The notes under the pieces are model-generated. The model ran no database searches, was not told where the DNA came from, and saw only the letters and a list, made by a program, of their open reading frames with translations. DNA of 50,332 nt from Chromera velia (Eukaryota; Sar; Chromeraceae): assembly GCA_018398765.1 (NCBI GenBank), contig JAHBMJ010004061.1:102941-153272 (forward strand), given 5' to 3'. Of the stretch, positions 26,484 to 34,642 are shown piece after piece. The position numbers and the translations under genes are program-made. Position 1 is the stretch's first letter. Each line of letters begins with the position of its first letter.

Positions 26484-29400
26484 GTCTTCCTCAGGCGTTG
26501 CTCTTGTGCGGGTGGAAGCTCATCTGTACCTCTTCGATCTTCCTGCCATTCTTCTCTTCTTCTCCCCTGCGCTTTGCCTGCAGCAACGGTGACTGGCGGC
26601 TATGACGATTCAACGACTGGCTGGGCCTCCAGGAGGCCGTCTCTAGACAGAAACGCTGTGTCGTCGTCCGCAAATGATGACTTCGCAATCACTGTCGTCG
26701 AGTAAGTCAGCCAGCAGACAGACAGACTGTGCAGACAGACAGATAGATAGACAGGCACACAGACAGACAGACAGATAGACAGACAGAAAAGGAGAGAGGA
26801 AAACCCGGAGCTTGTTGAGTGAGTCCATCAGTGAGACTGTCAGTGGTCGTGCACAAAAAGCAGCTAATCGAGCCGTCACTGGAACAAGTCAAACAGTCAG
26901 AATGCAGCTCGACTTTTCGATCAGCACGGCGTGCTGAAAGTGTGAGACTCAAGTGTCGCTTTTCCAATTTTACCTCACAGGTTTTTCCTAGCCGTCCTCG
27001 CGGAATTTCTGCATTGCAGATAGTACAAAATAAGAAGAGGCACCAGGTACATTGCCCTCTTTACGGTCTCTTGTTTTTGTGTCGGGGTAGTCCGACGGGT
27101 GACCCTCCCGAAGAATCAATTGCTGAAGAGCAGTTGCCATCGCCGGGAGCTTAAAGACCCCCATGCATTCATTCATTATTCTTGTGTGTGTGGGTTATGC
27201 AGAACTCCGACTAACCCTCAGCTCCTGACTCCCGATTTGACCTTTGAGGGCGGGTATCCGACAGCGAAGATTTTCGTCTCTTTCGTCATGCGACAAGGAA
27301 GAGAGGAAAGCGGGAACACAGTCTCGTCATCGAGAAACAGAACTATCATATCGACGGTGTCAACGGGTGGAACACAAACACGACAGGTGGGATCACGAGA
27401 GTCGACACGCCGACTGGAGGAGGAGAAGGAAGAAGCAACTGCTGGTAGAACGGATTCAGAGGAAGCAGATGAGGCGGAGGACTTGGAAGAACGCAGGCTT
27501 CAACAAGATCTCACTGGAGGCGACTATGTGACTGTGCTGATGCCCTTGCCGAGTGAGAGTGCTCAGCAGGCAGCAAAGGAGCAAATCGCCACCCAAAAGT
27601 ATCGCAGCACTGAGGCAACATTGACAGCCAACGGAGGCACCTGGGTGTTGGAGTGTTCTCTTCTGGATGTCCAGAATGTCCGATACACTTCTGGTGGCTG
27701 TACTGCGCTTGCGGACGACGGTTCTTGCAGCTGTTTGCTTCGGAGCATCGACTCCGTCTTCGTTCATAGCATGCGGGTCTGTCCGTTTTCTTTCTTTCTT
27801 CCATCAAATGAAGGGCTCGCTGCTTTGCTTTGATCAGAAAAGAGGAACGAATAGAACAAAATAGTGATTGTATGTATCCGCTAAAGTGTGGTCAGAGTCT
27901 TCAGGTCTGGCCGATTTGACTTTTTGGAGGAGGTCTTTGCTACATTTTGCTTCAATCGATGTCTGTGTTCATCTTTGTGGTTTTGCTTTGCGGGGGTGCA
28001 GTACATAGAACCTCCAGCACTCCCTCCGGTGTCCTTGACCAACACGGGCGGCAAGAAGACGGAAGAGCAGAAGCTCCTCGACCAGCTGTCGATGTTTGCG
28101 GCTGTGATCAACACCAGCATCATCCTCGTCTTCCTCACCCTGTTCACTTATCAGTCAGTTCACTGGCCGGTTGACTAGAAAAGAAAGCAAGAAGGAAATC
28201 GAGAATACATAGGTCTCTTGTTGGCAGGAGACATTCTGAGATCGCGGGAGTTCACTGGAACACCCGGAGGTCCCTTTGTCGCAACGTCTCCTTGAATCGC
28301 ACTTCCGCTTGCTTGGAGCTCAAGAGCAAGCCACAAAGTGCAAGTACGGCACGACATGCATTTGTGGTGCTGCTTTCGTGTCTGTTTGCAGGGTTGCAAA
28401 GGGAGCATCGAAACTTCGACTCACTCCTGCAGCCGCAATCCATCGGTGAGTGTTCAGTCTTGTTTTTCGGTCCTCATGAGTCCACACGAAAGGCAGGGAG
28501 AGCACCGTGGGCATTGTTTTTTCCACGCTCCCCGTCTTCTCTTTGCTGCATCTTTGCTTGGCATCTTTCAGCTCCCTCCTTCCTACTTTGCACCCGTCTT
28601 TTTCTCCTGAGTCCATTCCCATCTCACGACTATCGGCCGCTGATGTTGTTGTGAAGGCTCAAGATGCATGCTGTTCCAAATTCTTTTCCAAAAAGCTGAG
28701 CTTTCTCTCACCCTCAACCCACCAGTGAACAGTATTTCTTCATCTGCTTCCTGCTTTTGCGTGCACCTTTGATTTTTTCTGTGTACTCCCTGTCTTGTCC
28801 TCCTTGCAGCTACATGAATCCTCGCAAAATCGCCTGCTATCTGGAAGCGAAGTTTCCAAGCACCGAGGAGGAACTCTGGCCGGGATTCCGACGGTCCACT
28901 TTTTGTGAGCTTCTGGGCTGTTTCCGGACTTGCCGCCGGTGTTGCATGAAGGAAAACACCCTCGCACGCGTTGACCTGGCAACACTTCGAATGGCGCAGG
29001 CTCGGAGGCGGGCTGAGGAAGCGGCACTGCAGACAGGATACATTTCAAAGGGGTGGGCAGGTGCGAGGAAATTGTGGTCAGACATGGACTACATTCTCTC
29101 CCAACAAAAAGACGAATACGGAACTGAATTTAAAACTGGTGGGTCGACGTTGAGGTGATATTCGAACAATTAGAATTGGGTTCAGGGCGGGTCTTTTGTC
29201 AGAGATCTGAGAGCTGCAAAAGAAGTCGCAAAAGGCTTTTCTGAGTCTCTGCAGATGCTCAAGAGAAAAGCTTTCTCTTCATCTTTGTTACATCCTCGCG
29301 CCTTTTTGTGCAAGATGTCCCCCGCCTTGTTTTTGGCGTCCTGGGTATCCGACCTTGCCGGTCGAATATCTTTGACGCTGCACATACGCAGAAGTTTGTG

Positions 29401-32400
29401 GGGGAAAAATTCACCCCTCTCTCGATCTTTGGTTCAGTTTGTGAATGCCTCCCTCCCTCCTTCGGGCTGAGTGTCCGTTGAAAGTTTTTGCAGCGTATGT
29501 GGTTGTGGTGGGGGTTTGCTTGTTGTTCTGGTATAGGATATCTTTGTGCCTGCTTTTCTACAACTACAGCGACGTCCAGCTAACGAAGGGCATGCGTCAT
29601 CATGAGAACCAATTCCAATGCTGACACATACCTGTTGAATAAACCTTGTTCCTTGTATCACTCTCAGGCAAATACAACGACGCTCGGGTCAAGAAGAAGA
29701 AGAAGGTGATCCCGATTCCCTTTGATGAAATCGAGAAAGAAGAAGACAACGTCTCCTTCGACGACTTCGATCCAGACGCAGATGGAGACGATGACATGAT
29801 GAAAAAGGGTCAGGGAGGCAGTCCGGTGGACACACATGTTAGACAGTCAGAATGCGTAGGTGCTGACCTCGCAGCCATGAAGACCTAACTTGAGATCCGA
29901 GGAGGGGCAGTTTGAGAAACGCGAAGCTACCTGATTGCATCAGCTGACTTCTAATGTGACGATCGATCGCTCCTGGCATTGTCACACATTCATCAAGCAA
30001 CTCATGCACCACTCACTTATTCACAGAGCGCCTTTTTTCCTGCACTCTTTCATGAATGTTCGCCTTCTTTCGTTCACCATACCAGACAAGCGGCGATGCC
30101 CACACCGACGCTCGGACGTGTCCACATAGATTTGCCGAGATGTACAGCCTTCACCATGCGACCCTGCTCCTTGTTTGCTTTCCATACGGGTGTTGGTAAG
30201 TCCCCCCTGTGCGCAACACGATTGAATCCACGCAGGAGGAATGGATAGGCCCACAAGCCCTGGATTGGTCTCGACTTTGTCCGAGGGCACCAGGTTCACT
30301 TCGCATTTGGACCTGAACTCTGACGAGGTGATGAGTGAAACGACCAGCAAAAGATCCAGAACAGGAACAGTGACGTCTCAAGTTTCCAATCTCCTCTCGT
30401 CAGTTGATCGAATGAATGCGTGAATGCGTCGGTCGGCGGCGGCGTGTAGCTGCCTTTCTCTTCCATGAGATCCGATCCATAATGCCTCGACGACCTCCTT
30501 GGAAGACTCTGGCTGCTGCTGATTTCATTCACATTCACTCCTTATCATGTGACGCTCGTGCAAGATATTCCGTCGCTCTCAGCAGGCCTGTATTGTTTTC
30601 TCGGCCGTCCTGATCGATTTTATTTCACTTGCCCTTTCTTTGCAGGCGCCTACAGCGTGTCGGATCAGACGAGGAATCCGAAGGGAGGGGCGACGAGCTG
30701 ATGAACGTCGCAGCCGAGCTTGCAGACAGCTCAGACGAGGACGAGGATGGAATTGGAGCCAAGGGCATGGCTGACGTCCTTGAGCGTCTCCAAAACGAGC
30801 TCCTAAGGGTCCAAAACGTCCGAGCAGCCGAACAGGCGGCGCAATCTGTAGAGGCAGAATACGAGCCTAGTGATAGCTCAGAGGCAGGAGAAGCCAAACG
30901 GAAAGAGACCGCAGAAGGAGCAGGAGCGTCTCTCGGGGGAGCCGCTGCCGCTGCAGCCGCTGCAGCCGCTGCGTCCTCTGTTCCCAAAGGAAAGAAGAAG
31001 AAAAAGAAGAAAAAGAAACCGCCAGCGCCCCCTGAAGAGGAAAAGAAGGAAGACGAAATATCAGCACAGAAGGACGAAAAGCCGGCTGGGGAGGAGGATC
31101 ACACACAGAGAGACGAAGAAGAGAGGCCCCAACCTGTGCCAGTTGTCGGTGGTGTGTTTGCGGCAAAGGAGAGACGGGAGAAAGAGGAGGAGAAGGACAG
31201 CGATGAGGAAGAAGAGATAGAGAAAGAGAGACAAAAGCCTGCTGCCCCGACGTCTCTGTCCGCAGTGACAGACAACAGAGATGACTCCGAAGACGAAGAT
31301 GAAGTCGAAAGACCAGAACACAAAAAGAAAGATGACGGTACTGGACAGGCAATCGACGACTTACTCAGGTGATTCATTCTACAGAGTTTTGCGCGTGATG
31401 TGCCTTTCTTCTTCTGCTCCGGCTGATTTGCTTTTTACAATTATTGCTTTTCACGACTAGGAAGGTGTAGCAGCCGTTCGCTGTTGCCCTGTGCTTCTGA
31501 ACGTCTTTGCATCTACTAAGGTCCTCTTCCCCTCCTCTTCCTGCAAACTCCGTGCAGACGCGTGCAAATGATGATGGTTCCAGGAGATGGAGATGACAGA
31601 AAGCATCGAGATAGCATCGGTTCGGTAGAGGAAGAGGAGGAAGAAGAGAGAAGGCGGCAGGAAGAGCAAGATCGAGAGGATGAAGACAGAAGCATTGTCT
31701 CAGAGGTCTCTTCCGACATTTCTCCGGAGAGAGAGCACGAGAACGAACCAGAATCGGGAGAGAGGGAGATGGAGAATGAAGAACCCTCGGGAGACCATAC
31801 AGAAAATGAAAACAAAGAGCCGTCTCTTGCGAGTGCTCCAAGTGCAGAAGAAGGAGACGATGAAATTCCGGAGGACATTTTGGAAGAAGAGCCAACGATG
31901 GTGGAGAATGACACGGGAGCACCTGCAGAGAAAAGACCCAAAGCAATGAAGGGAAAGCTAACACGTCAAGAAAGTGCTCGAGCGCCGCTTCCTGACCTCC
32001 GCACTCAAAGTCTTTTCGATCTGCACCGAAAGACAACAGGAGACGGAGACCTCAGAAGACAACCCGTGATGACGGCGGAGCAGGTGAGGCATAAGAGGCA
32101 AGAGCTGATTGACAAGAAGAGAGAAAACGAGTTTCGAGTTGAAATGAGCCAAATGAACCGACCAGAACTCGAAAAGGCGTTTGGAAAGGTGCGGCGTCGG
32201 CTTTCGAGTTTAGCCCTGAATTGGGTGAATCCAGCCAAGCCGCGAAAAAAGGGAGAGCGCATGGCAGTCGTCGCCCCTACGTCAATTGTTCGACCAGGAA
32301 TCGTTCCCACCAGGTGGGCATTGTGATACGCAGACTGGAAAGAGAGAGAAGGTGTCTCTGAGTTGTGTCCGCTTAGTGTGGTTTTGTGTCTCTCTATCTG

Positions 32401-33006
32401 TCTGTCTGTCTCCCCTTCGGTTTGTTGGTCTTGTTTTCTTAAATATGTGAATCGTCATTTTCAACTGATTTCTCATTTGAGTCCAACAAGAATGAAAACA
32501 TTGAAAGCATTTCCCCTTCCATTCTTCGGACGTACCTCGGTCACCGTCATTCAAGTTTTGTCTTTGATTTCCGCTATGACCTGTGGAATACCCACGTGCC
32601 GTTGCTACAGGTGAAGAGCGACCCTTTTTTCCCCTCTCTCCGTTCTGTACCTCAAAAGACGAAGATTTCACTTCTGTCCCCCACCTTGCCTCTTGATGCA
32701 GAGCCCGATTCGTGTTCTGGGACGGTGCCAAGAAGATCATGTGAGTCAGTCAGTCAGTCAGTCAGTCAGTCAGTCAGTCAGTCAGTCAGTCAGTCAGTCA
32801 GTCGGTGGAAAGGAGAGTGATTTGACTGTCTTTTCTGTACTGGCCTATATCACGAGAGCACAACAGCACGGTCAAATGTTTCAAAACGAAAGGAGTTCCC
32901 GGAAGAGAAAACACGAGAGAGGGAAACAAAGGACAAGCATTTTCTTCCTGCCTGCCTGCCTGCCTCCCTGCCTGCTTGCCTACCTGCCTGCCTGCTTGCC
33001 TCCTTT

Positions 33007-33041
<35 letters not shown>

Positions 33042-34603
33042 GTCTGTCAACCTCTCCATCCCTTACTTAGGTCGTTTGGATGTCAGTCCATTGGCCTTCC
33101 TTCTTTCCCTCCTTCCTTCTGCAGGAACATTCTTGAGCGCACTCACTTCATGCTCCGGGTCAGTCAGTCATCGATGATCGAGATAGATTCCATGTTGTTT
33201 GCATCCGTTGTTTTCTCCTGCAGGGTCGGAAGGGACAATTAAATTGGTATGATTTCAGGTGTGCGGGTGACTTCAGTTTTTGCTGTCATCTGTTGGGTTT
33301 CGGAGTGAATTTGTCAGAGAAGCCTTTTTCTTCTCAAACCCCCCAAAGCGATGTAAAGAGAGCGTGCAAAAAGAATTCCTTGAGGCACCAGAGAATGAAA
33401 CGAACACACGCCAGAAGTGCCGGACAAAAAGTTCAGCATGGCACTCACTGTTCCTCCTTTTGATGACCGAGTTATTTGGAAGGAACTAAACACACTATTT
33501 CCGCTCTCTGCACGTGTACCTGCCCTAGCTTCCCTGATGTTTTTTTGCCTCTCCTCTTTTCTTTTCTTGCAGCTGTCTCGAATTGACGGGGGGTCTCTGA
33601 GGGCCCACGACATGACTCCTCTGATGGACATTCTTCTGTACATGATGAGGGTCCTGGTGACCCTCTGGGCACTCTTCCTCCTGTGCATCCTGGTTCTCAA
33701 GGAAGACGAGGTAGAGAATATGAAAGATCCTATCAGACCGGAGAACCAAACCACAGCGCCGAGGGGGTTCTCTCGTCCTGGGGTTTTGGATGTCGGGGGC
33801 ATTGTTGGAGATGCAACGTGGAAGGCGCTAATTGCTTTTTCATTTGGACACATCGCTGTGTCTGTCTGGCTGACCTATTTTGTGACACTCATGCGAACTC
33901 CAGAGAACTCCATAGGCCGTCTCCGTATCAGTGCACTGCTCACAACCGACCCTGAAGCAAAGGGAGCGGCTGTGGAGGGTGGGAGAAGGTCCCTTCTCAC
34001 ACAAGGAAGGGGACGCGGTTCTATTGAGGCAGGGGGGCCCTCAAGAGGGCGGCGTGCTTCAATGGATGGGCTTTTTGGCGCTGGTGGAAAGTCGGAGAGG
34101 CAGGCTGTAAGGGAGACGGAGAGGGAGGCCACGAAGCAAACAGAAAGGGAAATACAGAGACAGGGGGAGGACACCACGTTGGCGGACGTGTTCGGGAAGG
34201 AGGATCCAGAGGCTGTGATGCCAATCAGCGACGCCAGGAAGGTCTGTGAGCTCACGAAGGTGACAGTAGCTTTTTCTTGCGATACGGTTCCTGTGAAGGA
34301 ATAGTTCAAGTGACTTCATTGACTGACATGTGTCGCTGCGCTGTTAGTTGGAATTCTTTCTTTAATTCGTTAGATTGTCAGTAGAAAGAAAACTGGGATT
34401 GGAGCAATTCTCCATGCATCGGATTGGAGCACTTGACACAAGAAAGAAGTCTTGCCTTCCTTTCCACTCTTCCTCTTCTGCCTCTGGGACTGTGCTTGTG
34501 TGCGTGCGTTCGCATGTGTATATGTATGTATGTAAGTATGTATGTGTGTGTGTGTGTGAGTGTCTCTGTGTGTGTGTGTGTCTCTGTGTGTGTGTGTGTG
34601 TGA

Positions 34604-34642
<39 letters not shown>

